Source of the DNA: Promethearchaeota archaeon
Lineage (GTDB): Archaea > Asgardarchaeota > Lokiarchaeia > Sigynarchaeales > SOKP01
Direction of reading: 5' to 3'
DNA: 32,555 nt
NCBI GenBank assembly: GCA_030620005.1
Contig: JAUXAJ010000021.1
Span: forward strand, 1-32,555
Shown here: positions 23,661 through 31,741 of the stretch, one piece after another
Position numbering within the stretch: position 1 is the stretch's first letter
Layout of the letters: each line of letters starts with the position of its first letter
The notes under the pieces: model-generated
Database searches by the model: none
What the model was told of the DNA's origin: nothing
The model's input: the letters and a program-made list of their open reading frames with translations, nothing else
Position numbers and translations under genes: made by a program

Positions 23661-24992
23661 ATGATAAAGTTGACAAGTTCCAATTCTGGTCAGAATCATT
23701 GGTTTGATAAAAACCGATTGTTTAAATACGTTAAGGATTTTAGCTTTCCTAGACTTGCTGGAACTGAAGGCGAAAGGAAAGCAGTCGATCTTACCGTTAA
23801 GACCTTTGAAGACCTTGGTTTTGACGGGAACTCCATTGAAAGAGAGCCTTTTGTATTTTCAAATTTTTATTCTACAACGTTAATACAACTGATAATGGCT
23901 CTCAATTTGACCTTTTATTTAGTTTTAATTCTATTTACCTATATTTATATCTTCATTACAATTATATTCATTGGATTGATGGCCATAATAGTTCTTTTAA
24001 TCGTCAAAGGTCTTAGACATCCGGAAAAAGAAGGATTTTGGTGGTATTTTGGTGAAACACTTTCAGCTACTAATGTATTCGTAAGAATCCTAGCAAAATC
24101 GTTACCTAGTGAAATTGCCGGAAATATCGTGATTTCTGCCCACTTGGACACAAAATCGCAATCCTTTAAAACTGCTTGGAGGATTGTTCTCTATCGGGTA
24201 TGGTTATTTTCAGGAATTATACTAGGAGGATTTTATGTAGCTGTTTTGATTAACTCACTTTTACAAATTAATCCAGTAAATTTGGTTAATCCAATTTGGT
24301 TAAATTTGTTAATTCAATTTGGTTTTTTGATTCTAACTATTTTAATTTCGATATCAAATATTTTTCTAATGTTCCTTACTACTCACAACAAATCACCTGG
24401 TGCTTTGGATAACGCTTCTGGAATGGCAATAGTGTTTGAATTAAGTTCGTATTTCAAGGATCGTCCATTAGATAACTTTAATTTGTGGTTCTGCCAATTC
24501 TCGGCTGAAGAGTTAGGAACCATGGGATCAAGAGTTTTTGTCAATAATCACGAAAACCAATTCGTTAAAGGACGGATTTTTCAATTAAATTTTGACATGG
24601 TATCGTCCAAATTCCATTCAGAAAAGAAAAATGTTGTTGGGTATTTAAAATCTTATGGGGTATTTCCACGAAAACAAATCGCTCCAATACTCAATAAATT
24701 TTTGGATAAAGCAGCGCGGGAAGAAAAAATAAGAATTAATGGTTTTCACTTGTCTACGGGAGCTCATCTGGATTCCGTTCCTTTCCATTTAAGGGGTTAC
24801 GATGCTGTAGACATAACTACGAGAGCTGCTGCGTTGTGGACGCATAATAAAATTGACACGCCTGATAAAGTTGATCCAAAAGTGTTACTTGAAGCGTGTA
24901 AAATAGCCAAAAATGTCATCTTAGCGCTCGATAAGGATTATGAAGAGTTATGTGAGGTTCAGGAATTAAAGGGCTTTAACGGGAACATTTGA
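23661..24992 (+). CDS. Membrane-embedded M28-family metallopeptidase
   Basis: A 443-residue zinc aminopeptidase-like protein of family M28. It starts with a soluble segment (FSFPRLAGTEGERKAVDLTVKTFEDLGFD, residues about 28-56). Two hydrophobic blocks, near residues 75-115 and 172-235, interrupt the peptidase fold. Metal ligands are seen in order: IVISAHLDTKS (His and Asp, near residue 160), GALDNASGMAIVFELS (bridging Asp), FSAEELGTMGSR (Glu-Glu, catalytic), FDMVSS (Asp) and TRAAALWTHNKIDTPDKVD (His). All five ligand positions look present. The transmembrane insertions between the first and second ligand blocks are unusual and imply a membrane-anchored enzyme. Substrate unknown. Confidence 0.85.
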   Translation: MIKLTSSNSGQNHWFDKNRLFKYVKDFSFPRLAGTEGERKAVDLTVKTFEDLGFDGNSIEREPFVFSNFYSTTLIQLIMALNLTFYLVLILFTYIYIFITIIFIGLMAIIVLLIVKGLRHPEKEGFWWYFGETLSATNVFVRILAKSLPSEIAGNIVISAHLDTKSQSFKTAWRIVLYRVWLFSGIILGGFYVAVLINSLLQINPVNLVNPIWLNLLIQFGFLILTILISISNIFLMFLTTHNKSPGALDNASGMAIVFELSSYFKDRPLDNFNLWFCQFSAEELGTMGSRVFVNNHENQFVKGRIFQLNFDMVSSKFHSEKKNVVGYLKSYGVFPRKQIAPILNKFLDKAAREEKIRINGFHLSTGAHLDSVPFHLRGYDAVDITTRAAALWTHNKIDTPDKVDPKVLLEACKIAKNVILALDKDYEELCEVQELKGFNGNI

Positions 24993-25015
24993 GAAAGCCA
25001 AAAATTAAATAGCAA

Positions 25016-26284
25016 GTGAAAAGATTGAGTCATACAATAGCAGAAAAAATATTAATGGAGCATACTAATCTTAAAGAAATTAGTCCAGGGCAGTTTATTG
25101 ATTGTGACGTCGACTTGGTAATGGTTCACGAACAATTAGGTGGTAGAATTCATGAGGAATACGAAAAACTTGGAATGGACCATGTTTGGGATCCAGACAA
25201 AATTTTCTTCATTTTAGACCATTGGGTTCCAGCACCTACTATCTCAGCAGCCCAAATGCATCAAGATTGTAGAAAATTCGCTGAGAAATTCAAATTCGTC
25301 CATGATATGGGAATTGATAAGGGTATTTGTCATCAAGTCCTACCAGAAATGGGTTTTTCAAGACCGGGCATGTTAATCGTTGGTTCTGATAGTCATACCA
25401 CTACTTATGGAGCGTTTAATTGTTTATCAACTGGAATAGGCGCAACAGATGTTTCAGTAGTTTTTGCCACTGGAAAATTATGGTTTAAAGTACCTGAATC
25501 GTTTAAAATAGAACTCTCAGGAAAACTTAATAAAGGAGTAATGTCGAAAGATTTTATTTTAACATTTATCGGAGATATTACTACAAGGGGAGCAATTTAC
25601 AAATCTTTGGAGTTTCATGGAGATGGAGCAAGGTCTTTATCCGTTGACGGAAGGATGACAGTTTCAAACATGGTAGTTGAAGCGGGCGCAAAATTTGGAA
25701 TTTTTTTACCAGATGAGAAAATAAGCAAATGGTTAAGGGGAAGAACTACACAACCTTATAGATTTGTTAGTGCTGATGCCGATGCATTCTACGAAAAGGT
25801 TTATGAATACAATTTATCAGAAATTACCCCTATTGTAGCAACTCCCTCAAGTCCTGGAAATGCTGCTAAAATTGAAGATGTAGAAGGAATTGAAGTAGAT
25901 CAAGCCTTTTTAGGAAGCTGTACCAATGGAAGAATGGAAGATCTTCGCATTGCAGCCAAGATTTTGAAGGGACAAACTGTTAACGAAAAAACTAGATTAA
26001 TTATAATACCGGCATCTAAAGAAATTTATAAACAAGCCATAACTGAAGGACTAATTGAAATCTTTATTAAAGCCGGGGGAGTTGTAGGAAATCCTACTTG
26101 CGGACCCTGCATCGGGGGTCATATGGGTGTTTTAGGTGCAGGTGAAGTTTGCGTGAGTAGTACCAATAGAAATTTTGTAGGGAGGATGGGTGCCTCGAGT
26201 TCAGAAGTTTATTTAGCTTCTCCAGCCACTGTTGCAGCTTCTGCTTTAAGAGGAAAGCTATCTGACCCAAGGGAGGTGTTATAA
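25016..26284 (+). CDS. leuC: 3-isopropylmalate/homoaconitate dehydratase, large subunit
   Basis: Large subunit of the aconitase-family dehydratase for leucine or lysine/coenzyme-B-type chain elongation. The 422-residue protein starts at GTG (25016) with MKRLSHTIAEKILMEH. It has DLVMVHEQLGGR near residue 36, LDHWVPAPT, VGSDSHTTTYGAF near residues 122-134 and GIGATDVS. The three cluster cysteines lie in GSCTNGR (near residue 300) and PTCGPCIGGHMGVL (near 361-374). Cluster residues are complete. The subunit type is the archaeal short form. Whether it acts on isopropylmalate or homocitrate derivatives cannot be told from this chain. It ends in TAA, and the small subunit follows in the same frame. 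Confidence 0.93.
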   Translation: MKRLSHTIAEKILMEHTNLKEISPGQFIDCDVDLVMVHEQLGGRIHEEYEKLGMDHVWDPDKIFFILDHWVPAPTISAAQMHQDCRKFAEKFKFVHDMGIDKGICHQVLPEMGFSRPGMLIVGSDSHTTTYGAFNCLSTGIGATDVSVVFATGKLWFKVPESFKIELSGKLNKGVMSKDFILTFIGDITTRGAIYKSLEFHGDGARSLSVDGRMTVSNMVVEAGAKFGIFLPDEKISKWLRGRTTQPYRFVSADADAFYEKVYEYNLSEITPIVATPSSPGNAAKIEDVEGIEVDQAFLGSCTNGRMEDLRIAAKILKGQTVNEKTRLIIIPASKEIYKQAITEGLIEIFIKAGGVVGNPTCGPCIGGHMGVLGAGEVCVSSTNRNFVGRMGASSSEVYLASPATVAASALRGKLSDPREVL

Positions 26285-26785
26285 ATAACGAAAAAAATTG
26301 CCGGATTTGCCTATATATTGGGTGACGACATCAGCACAGACGACATTGTACCAAGTCATACATTAACCATGAGAGATCCTCATGAAATGGCAAAATGCAC
26401 GCTTGAATTTATTGACCCTGATTTCGTAAAGAATATTGAACGAAGCAATATCATGGTCGCTGGAGAAAATTTTGGAACGGGCAGCTCACGCGAGGAAGCT
26501 GTTAACGTTTTTAAAACGCTTGGAATTAAGGTAATAATAGCTAAGTCTTTCGCAAGAATTTATTTTCGTAACTTAATTAACGTGGGGATACCCGGAATAA
26601 CTTTGGATTGGAACGAAAGTATGATTTCAAAAGGCGACAATTTAGAAATATCCCTCATGGAAGGAACGATTTTAAACACAACTAAAGATGAAAAAATAAT
26701 ATTTACGAGGTTACCAAACTTTTTAGCTAACATCTTAGAAGAAGGTGGCATCTTAAATTTATTAAAAAAAAGTTTAGCAAAATAA
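26285..26785 (+). CDS. leuD: 3-isopropylmalate/homoaconitate dehydratase, small subunit (non-AUG start)
   Basis: Swivelling small subunit partner of the preceding gene. The conserved fold begins KIAGFAYILGDDISTDDIVPS, then VAGENFGTGSSREEAVNVFKTLGIKVIIAKSFARIYFRN (GSSRE substrate loop). This start requires reading from immediately after the large-subunit stop. The first codons are ATA ACG AAA AAA ATT, with GGAGG (26272-26276) 8 nt before ATA, and no ATG, GTG or TTG is available before the conserved beta strand. A TTG at 26318 would delete residues needed for the fold. I therefore choose ATA at 26285, giving 166 residues; ATT at 26297 is an alternative. The specificity loop (HTLTMRD) is not clearly LeuD or homoaconitase type. 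Confidence 0.85.
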   Translation: MTKKIAGFAYILGDDISTDDIVPSHTLTMRDPHEMAKCTLEFIDPDFVKNIERSNIMVAGENFGTGSSREEAVNVFKTLGIKVIIAKSFARIYFRNLINVGIPGITLDWNESMISKGDNLEISLMEGTILNTTKDEKIIFTRLPNFLANILEEGGILNLLKKSLAK

Positions 26786-26790
26786 ATTAA

Positions 26791-27330
26791 TTACATTAAA
26801 TCCTTAATTTCCTTTTGGATTTTCTCAACCCTTTTTTTTGCCTTTAATAAAATTTTACTTTTACCGTATTTATTGAACCATCTCTCAAATCTTTTTTCAA
26901 CCGAAATAAAATTCGTTCCAGCAGTCATTTTATCTGCCAAGCATATGATTTTCTCTTCTATAGATTCCGGAAGGTAATCCTTAACGGGCAAGCCTAAATC
27001 TTCAGCATCTTCTTTATCTAACCCTCCTAAAATATGTGTTTCGCATATTTTTGCGAGTTTTGAAGGCAAACCTCTCTCTCGTAAAATTTTACCGCCGATT
27101 AAAGCGTGCTCAAAACCGTGCGTCTTTGATCTGCCAATATCGTGGAATAAACCTCCGATTACTATCAATTGTTTATCAACTTTGACTTTTGAAATCTTAT
27201 TTGCAATTTCTAAACCCTTATTAGCAACATTTATCGAATGCACGCGAATCGAAATCGGGAGTTTAACTTTCCTCAGCAACTCAATCGCAAATCTCTTATC
27301 TGGTAAAATTTCTTCTTCTTCACTTGCCAT
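26791..27330 (-). CDS. HD-domain phosphohydrolase
   Basis: A 179-residue HD superfamily protein. IRVHSINVANKGLEIANKI supplies the first His near residue 31. GGLFHDIGRSKTHGFEHALIGGKIL (residues about 54-78) holds the HD pair (HDIG) and the later His. ICLADKMTAGTNFISVEKRF near residues 130-149 provides the last Asp. These are the metal ligands of single-domain HDIG proteins, which hydrolyse nucleotide or cyclic nucleotide phosphates; the substrate is unknown. The gene is convergent with leuD, 5 bp apart. Upstream lie a TATA box and a perfect palindrome that may be an operator. Confidence 0.88.
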   Translation of the reverse strand: MASEEEEILPDKRFAIELLRKVKLPISIRVHSINVANKGLEIANKISKVKVDKQLIVIGGLFHDIGRSKTHGFEHALIGGKILRERGLPSKLAKICETHILGGLDKEDAEDLGLPVKDYLPESIEEKIICLADKMTAGTNFISVEKRFERWFNKYGKSKILLKAKKRVEKIQKEIKDLM

Positions 27331-27392
27331 TATGAATTATGAATTAAGATTAAAGTTTAAGTTTTAGTTATTAAAAAATTTTTCTTAACATA

Positions 27393-27420
27393 ACGGATTA
27401 ATCCGTAAAAAGTTTTATAT
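27393..27420 (-). promoter_or_regulatory. TATA box and 14-bp palindromic operator candidate of the HD gene
   Basis: On the minus strand ATATAAAA (27420-27413) is followed by the perfect palindrome ACGGATTAATCCGT (27406-27393). A start site about 25 nt after the TATA box would fall near 27391, so the palindrome lies between box and start, where archaeal repressors often bind. It is about 60 bp before the HD start codon. Confidence 0.45.
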
Positions 27421-27471
27421 GAAAATTGCTTTAGAAGCAAGTAATATTCAAAAATAAAATAATAATTGAGA

Positions 27472-27966
27472 CTAACCAGTCCATTCTTCATATTTGCCCG
27501 AAGCAACGCCGCCTAATAACCCCCCAAAAACACCAAAAATGAGGGCAGTTAACATTCCCCCGACGGTATCGATTAATTGGGTTCCTTGAAACATTGCCAT
27601 TAAATCTTCTCCAGCAATTATGCTAAAAATAATCCAGATTAGCGTAACTACAACGTCCACTAGTAAAACGCACATTGCGCCGCGCTTTAACCCCTTAGCA
27701 ATTGAGCCACTAACATATCCTACGAATAACCAAGCTAAAACCTGTGGTGAAAAGAATCCAATGAGTGATATTGGACCGTATAAGAAAAATGATATGATAT
27801 CAAAATCAAAATTGGCTCCTACTAATAAAGCAAAATATTTAATAGCGTTACCTCCAGCAAACAACTCAACTTCAGATAGAATCTCCCATTGAGTAAAAAA
27901 TACAATGGAAAAAATACTAAGGACGATACCTACTATCATGCCTACCAACAATCGAGAAGAAACCAC
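27472..27966 (-). CDS. Hypothetical 4-TM membrane protein
   Basis: A 164-residue membrane protein with four hydrophobic segments: about residues 4-24, 55-90 (long, with Pro and Gly breaks), 98-120 and 134-155. Loops are short and the C-terminus is EEWTG. Two Gly-rich helices (WLFVGYVSGSIAKGL and VFGGLLGGVASG) suggest tight packing, as in small channel or DUF5518-like proteins, but I cannot assign a family. It is upstream of the HD gene on the same strand, separated by 141 bp with its own promoter elements, so probably a separate transcript. Confidence 0.65.
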   Translation of the reverse strand: MVSSRLLVGMIVGIVLSIFSIVFFTQWEILSEVELFAGGNAIKYFALLVGANFDFDIISFFLYGPISLIGFFSPQVLAWLFVGYVSGSIAKGLKRGAMCVLLVDVVVTLIWIIFSIIAGEDLMAMFQGTQLIDTVGGMLTALIFGVFGGLLGGVASGKYEEWTG

Positions 27967-28207
27967 TTGTCATTTCACTTCCTAATGCGTGTAAATCATT
28001 ATTGATTAATATTTAAATAATAATTAAAATTATATTAAAATTTAAAATTACTCTTGAAATTAAACTTTTTGGTGATGTTAAAAAATATCATGAAAAAAAT
28101 AATTATAAAGTTAAAAAACACACCATTCTTTCAATAAAATATTAAAATTATGAATCAATAAATTCATTAGAGGAACAATTATTTAAAAATAAGATTAGGT
28201 TTATATT

Positions 28208-29053
28208 TTGGCTCAAAAGAAAAAACAAAATGAAGAACTGGAAACAAAGGAACCAGAAGAAGAAAAAAAAGACATATCTGACAATTTAAAAACTGATTTC
28301 GACGAAGATTTTGAGGAAGATTTTATCGATATTGAAACCGAACTTGATCTACTTGATACCGAAGATTTAGAAGCTGAAATCGAAAAAAAAGAAGTCATCA
28401 TTGACAAGGACGAGGAGCAAAAACAACTTTATTTAAGTTGCGGAATACACATAGGAACAAAATTATTATCCGGCGATGCTCGAAGGTTTATTTATAGACA
28501 AACTAATTACGGATTGTACGTAATTGATTTAACTCAAACAGACGAGCGGATAAAAATTGCCGCCAAATTCTTGAGTAAATATGTGGAGGAAGGTAGCGAT
28601 CGAGTGATTGTCTGTTCCGTAAGAAGGTACGGGAAAGAACCTGTTAAAAGGTTTTGCGAAGCAATGGGTTGTCGTGCAATTACCACCAGATTCATTCCTG
28701 GCTCGTTGACCAACCCAATTATTGAAACTTATATCAAGGACGCATCTGTCGTCGTAATTGTTGATCCACACGCAGATAAAGTTATTTTACGGGAAGCCAA
28801 ATTAGCCAGAATACCAGTAGTATCTCTTTTTGACACGGATGATACCCTAACTGGAATAGACCTTGCAATTCCCGCAAATAATCGTGGAAAAAAAGCGTTA
28901 GGTCTAGTTTTTTGGCTTTTAGCAAGATTAATAATGCTTGAACTTGGTAAAATCTCTAGCGAAGACGAATTTCCTTACCTCTTAGAAGAATTTACCTCGA
29001 AGATCGTTCCGATTTACAGGAACATAAAAGATCAACCAAGACGAAGATATTAA
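28208..29053 (+). CDS. rpsB: Ribosomal protein uS2 with an acidic N-terminal extension
   Basis: Small-subunit ribosomal protein uS2, 281 residues. The first 75 residues are an extremely acidic Glu/Asp/Lys-rich extension without homology to the core. The core begins LYLSCGIHIGTKLLSGDARRFIY near residues 74-96, with LYVIDLTQTDERIKIAAKFL, VIVCSVRRYGKEPVKRF, RFIPGSLTNP near residue 160 and the archaeal/eukaryal ending IPANNRGKKALGLVFWLLARLIM. The start is TTG at 28208, reading MAQKKK. A TTTAAAAATA box about 20-27 nt upstream fits a leaderless mRNA. The extension is longer than in most archaeal uS2. Confidence 0.95.
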   Translation: MAQKKKQNEELETKEPEEEKKDISDNLKTDFDEDFEEDFIDIETELDLLDTEDLEAEIEKKEVIIDKDEEQKQLYLSCGIHIGTKLLSGDARRFIYRQTNYGLYVIDLTQTDERIKIAAKFLSKYVEEGSDRVIVCSVRRYGKEPVKRFCEAMGCRAITTRFIPGSLTNPIIETYIKDASVVVIVDPHADKVILREAKLARIPVVSLFDTDDTLTGIDLAIPANNRGKKALGLVFWLLARLIMLELGKISSEDEFPYLLEEFTSKIVPIYRNIKDQPRRRY

Positions 29054-29210
29054 AAAAAAAAAAAATTAATTTATTATTATTTTATGAATCTGAAAGTTAA
29101 TATTTCTTCTTGTAAACCTCGTATATCTTTTGAATTATTAATGTAAAATTTTTAATCTTTCAACAACTTCTTTTAATAAAGATTTAATACACAAATTGCG
29201 TGAAAAAATC

Positions 29211-29987
29211 GTGAAAAAAGTTGTTGCATTTGCAGGGAAAGGAGGTGTCGGCAAAACTACAAGCTTAGTTCTATTCTTGAAATATCTACTTGAAAAAAAT
29301 AATAATTTGAATATTCTTGTTATAGATTCCGATCCTGATGCAAATATTGCTGATGTCATTGGCGAAGAAGTCCAATTTAATCAAACTATTGGCGGCAAGA
29401 TGAAAATTTTGAAGGACAAAATTCAAAAAAGGCAACTCCCTCTCGATACGCCTAAGAACCAGATAATTGAAAGTGAAGTTTTTAGCACTCTATTGGAGAT
29501 GGATGACTTTGATCTCTTAGCAATGGGACGATCTGAAGGAGAAGGTTGCTATTGTTTCATAAATTCCGTCCTAAAAAATGTTATTGACACGCTATCGAAA
29601 AATTACGATATTACATTGTTAGACTCTCCAGCAGGCTTGGAGCACTTTGCCCGCAAAACTGGTCGCAGTGTATCCGACTTGATAATAGTTACAGACCCCT
29701 CGAAAATGGGCTTTCATACAATGCAAAGAATAATCGAAATCATAGAAGAATTAACCTTGAAGTTTGAAAGAATTTGGGTTTTAGGAAATAGATTTCCTGA
29801 CAACCTAAAGGAATTATTAGAAAGGGAAGTTGAATCTCTTAAAAACGACAGAGTTGAATTGTTAGGTTTTATTGGTAATGACGATGAAATTAGCAAAAAT
29901 AATCTGTTAGGGGAAAATTTATTAGATTTACCGGTCGACAATCCATCTTATCAACAAGCAAGGCAAATCTTTAGCAAAATTACATGA
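29211..29987 (+). CDS. CooC/MinD-like nickel-insertion type ATPase
   Basis: SIMIBI P-loop ATPase, 258 residues from the GTG at 29211 (MKKVVAFAGKGGVGKTT); an in-frame TTG five codons upstream (29196) would add LREKIV. The deviant Walker A GKGGVGKT is at residues 9-16. VIDSDPDANIADVIG follows near residue 40. LLAMGRSEGEGCYCFINSVLKNVID near residues 104-128 carries the CxC pair typical of CooC-type proteins that help insert nickel into CO dehydrogenase/acetyl-CoA synthase. LLDSPAGLEHFARKTGRSVSDLIIVTDPS completes the ATPase. No CODH genes are present in this window, so the client is inferred only. It follows rpsB by about 160 bp and may be separately transcribed. Confidence 0.87.
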   Translation: MKKVVAFAGKGGVGKTTSLVLFLKYLLEKNNNLNILVIDSDPDANIADVIGEEVQFNQTIGGKMKILKDKIQKRQLPLDTPKNQIIESEVFSTLLEMDDFDLLAMGRSEGEGCYCFINSVLKNVIDTLSKNYDITLLDSPAGLEHFARKTGRSVSDLIIVTDPSKMGFHTMQRIIEIIEELTLKFERIWVLGNRFPDNLKELLEREVESLKNDRVELLGFIGNDDEISKNNLLGENLLDLPVDNPSYQQARQIFSKIT

Positions 29988-30226
29988 AATCTTCTCATTT
30001 TTTACTTTATAAACACGAGTTATTCAGGATAAACAAGGAACTGAAGGTTTTTTTCTAAGAAAGCTAAAAATTTATACTCTCTTTTCTGGTTGAAACTTTA
30101 AGATATAAAATCTCATGAGATAACGAACTCCAAATCCGACATGAACTTTTTCAGTATTGAAATACAGTCTATTGAAAAAAAAAATCTAAAGAATAAAAAA
30201 ATAAAAAAAGATTTACAACTTAAAAT

Positions 30227-31600
30227 TTACTCGTTTAGTTCAACTCTTTTGTTTTTTTCCCACTCGAAATCAAGTTCTATGAATTTTCTAGAATACAGAT
30301 AAGCAACGATTAATATTAAAGAACATATTGGCCCCCATATAACATAACCCATAGAAAAACTTAAAGTTCCTACGGTAATCTCCGGCAATTCCAACATGGC
30401 ACCCATGATGATCAGACCAATAGCTTGAAAAATATTTAGAGGTATACTTGGAACACCTCTATAAGTTCCAGCCTTTAATTCTCCCGTGGTTTTCTCGTCA
30501 TCTTCAGAAATATCTGGAATCATGATAGATTGAAATAAGAACCAGCCACCCATGACACCGGCAATTCCAAGGATAAATAGTATCCCGAATATAAAGGTTG
30601 ATCCCATTGGAATTATCAAGGCTAATAACGTGAATGGAAGAATAATGATCGCTGCTAATAAATCATATAAAAGACTGCGTTTTTTTCCAATTTTATGTAT
30701 CATCGTTTTCCATACGTATAAGAAAAATAATATCCCCAAGATGAAAATAGCTGCTACTATGATGTAATTTGTTGCTTCAAAAACTAAGACCACTTCCATG
30801 AATAATAAAATCAATGAACCTATCTGTGTCCAAGCCAAGCTAGCAATGCCAATCATGAGAGTTACTAATAAAAAATTCTTGTTTTTCATGACTACCTTTA
30901 AATACTGAAATACGGTTGATTCTATTTTAAAGTGTGGTTCTGTAGGCATCAAGAAGCTAGCTAAATAGTATAATATTACTGGGATAATCCCGAAAATTAT
31001 CACGCTATACATGTAATCGGGGGGGATTACAGCGGGGTTTTCCTTTAATGCATCGATAAAACTTGTTAGCACTAACATCGAAAAGACCGCCATTGTAGCT
31101 GTTCCAAAAAATGAAATCGTCTGTTCGAATTGAGCTGCTTTAGGTCTTTCATCAACACTAAATTGCTCAGCCATCCAAGCCCCAGATATTGTCGTAACTC
31201 CATAAGCAAGATTGAAAACTTGATAAATGACTAATAACCAAATGAATAACGCGTTCAGATCGGTAAGATCTATTACTAAACTTGGCAATAATAATAATAT
31301 GAAAGATAATCCGAGAATTGGAGTCATGATGACCATGTATGGTTTCCTTCTCCCCCATCGAGTGTATTTTGCGTCACTTATCCAACCAAAAAAGAACTGA
31401 GAAGCAGCAATAGTAAGTTTTCCCATGCCTAAAGCAAAACCGACGAGAAATGGTGATACTTGATAAGCTAAGATATAAAGAGTAGCTAGAGCCATATCAG
31501 CAAATCCCATTATGATAGATGTTCCATACTTTGGCAACGCAAAAAGCAAGTATTTGCTCGTCGCACTTTTTTCCCTTTGAATAACATCCTTTTGATTCAT
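30227..31600 (-). CDS. GPH-type (MFS) transporter, second copy
   Basis: A 457-residue transporter with about twelve hydrophobic helices. LLFALPKYGTSIIMGFADMALATLYILAYQV opens the first half. FFFGWISDAKYTRWGRRKPYMVIMTPILGLSFIL near residues 67-100 is the GPH/MFS cytosolic loop with the DAKYTRWGRRKPY pattern. A second-half counterpart lies near FLYVWKTMIHKIGKKRSLLYDLLAA. It is only distantly similar to the transporter at 18674-20086. Substrate unknown; sucrose-like and other sugar transporters share this motif. It stands alone on the minus strand between the CooC-like gene and TnpB. Confidence 0.85.
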   Translation of the reverse strand: MNQKDVIQREKSATSKYLLFALPKYGTSIIMGFADMALATLYILAYQVSPFLVGFALGMGKLTIAASQFFFGWISDAKYTRWGRRKPYMVIMTPILGLSFILLLLPSLVIDLTDLNALFIWLLVIYQVFNLAYGVTTISGAWMAEQFSVDERPKAAQFEQTISFFGTATMAVFSMLVLTSFIDALKENPAVIPPDYMYSVIIFGIIPVILYYLASFLMPTEPHFKIESTVFQYLKVVMKNKNFLLVTLMIGIASLAWTQIGSLILLFMEVVLVFEATNYIIVAAIFILGILFFLYVWKTMIHKIGKKRSLLYDLLAAIIILPFTLLALIIPMGSTFIFGILFILGIAGVMGGWFLFQSIMIPDISEDDEKTTGELKAGTYRGVPSIPLNIFQAIGLIIMGAMLELPEITVGTLSFSMGYVIWGPICSLILIVAYLYSRKFIELDFEWEKNKRVELNE

Positions 31601-31716
31601 ATAAATTACTCCTATTTTTGTTTATTCTATTCGATGAAAATATAAAATAAAAATTATCAATATAAAAGAATTCATTTTTCATTTTTAAATATTGTTGATG
31701 ATTTCTTTTATGAACT

Positions 31717-31738
31717 ACTACTGCCTAAAGTCAGTAGT
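31717..31738 (-). mobile_element. Hairpin at the end of an IS200/IS605-type element
   Basis: ACTACTG (31717-31723) and CAGTAGT (31732-31738) form a 7-bp stem with an 8-nt loop (CCTAAAGT on the plus strand), 3 nt beyond the TnpB stop codon. Subterminal hairpins of this kind mark the right end of IS200/IS605 elements, which TnpA recognises. The precise cleavage site cannot be set without a second copy. The guide-RNA scaffold of TnpB would overlap this end. Confidence 0.65.
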
Positions 31739-31741
31739 TTC

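Noticed and set aside
26265..26300. A third BHB intron at the leuC-leuD junction
   Set aside because: No central helix with paired 3-nt bulges can be drawn there, and no insertion relative to the families is apparent.
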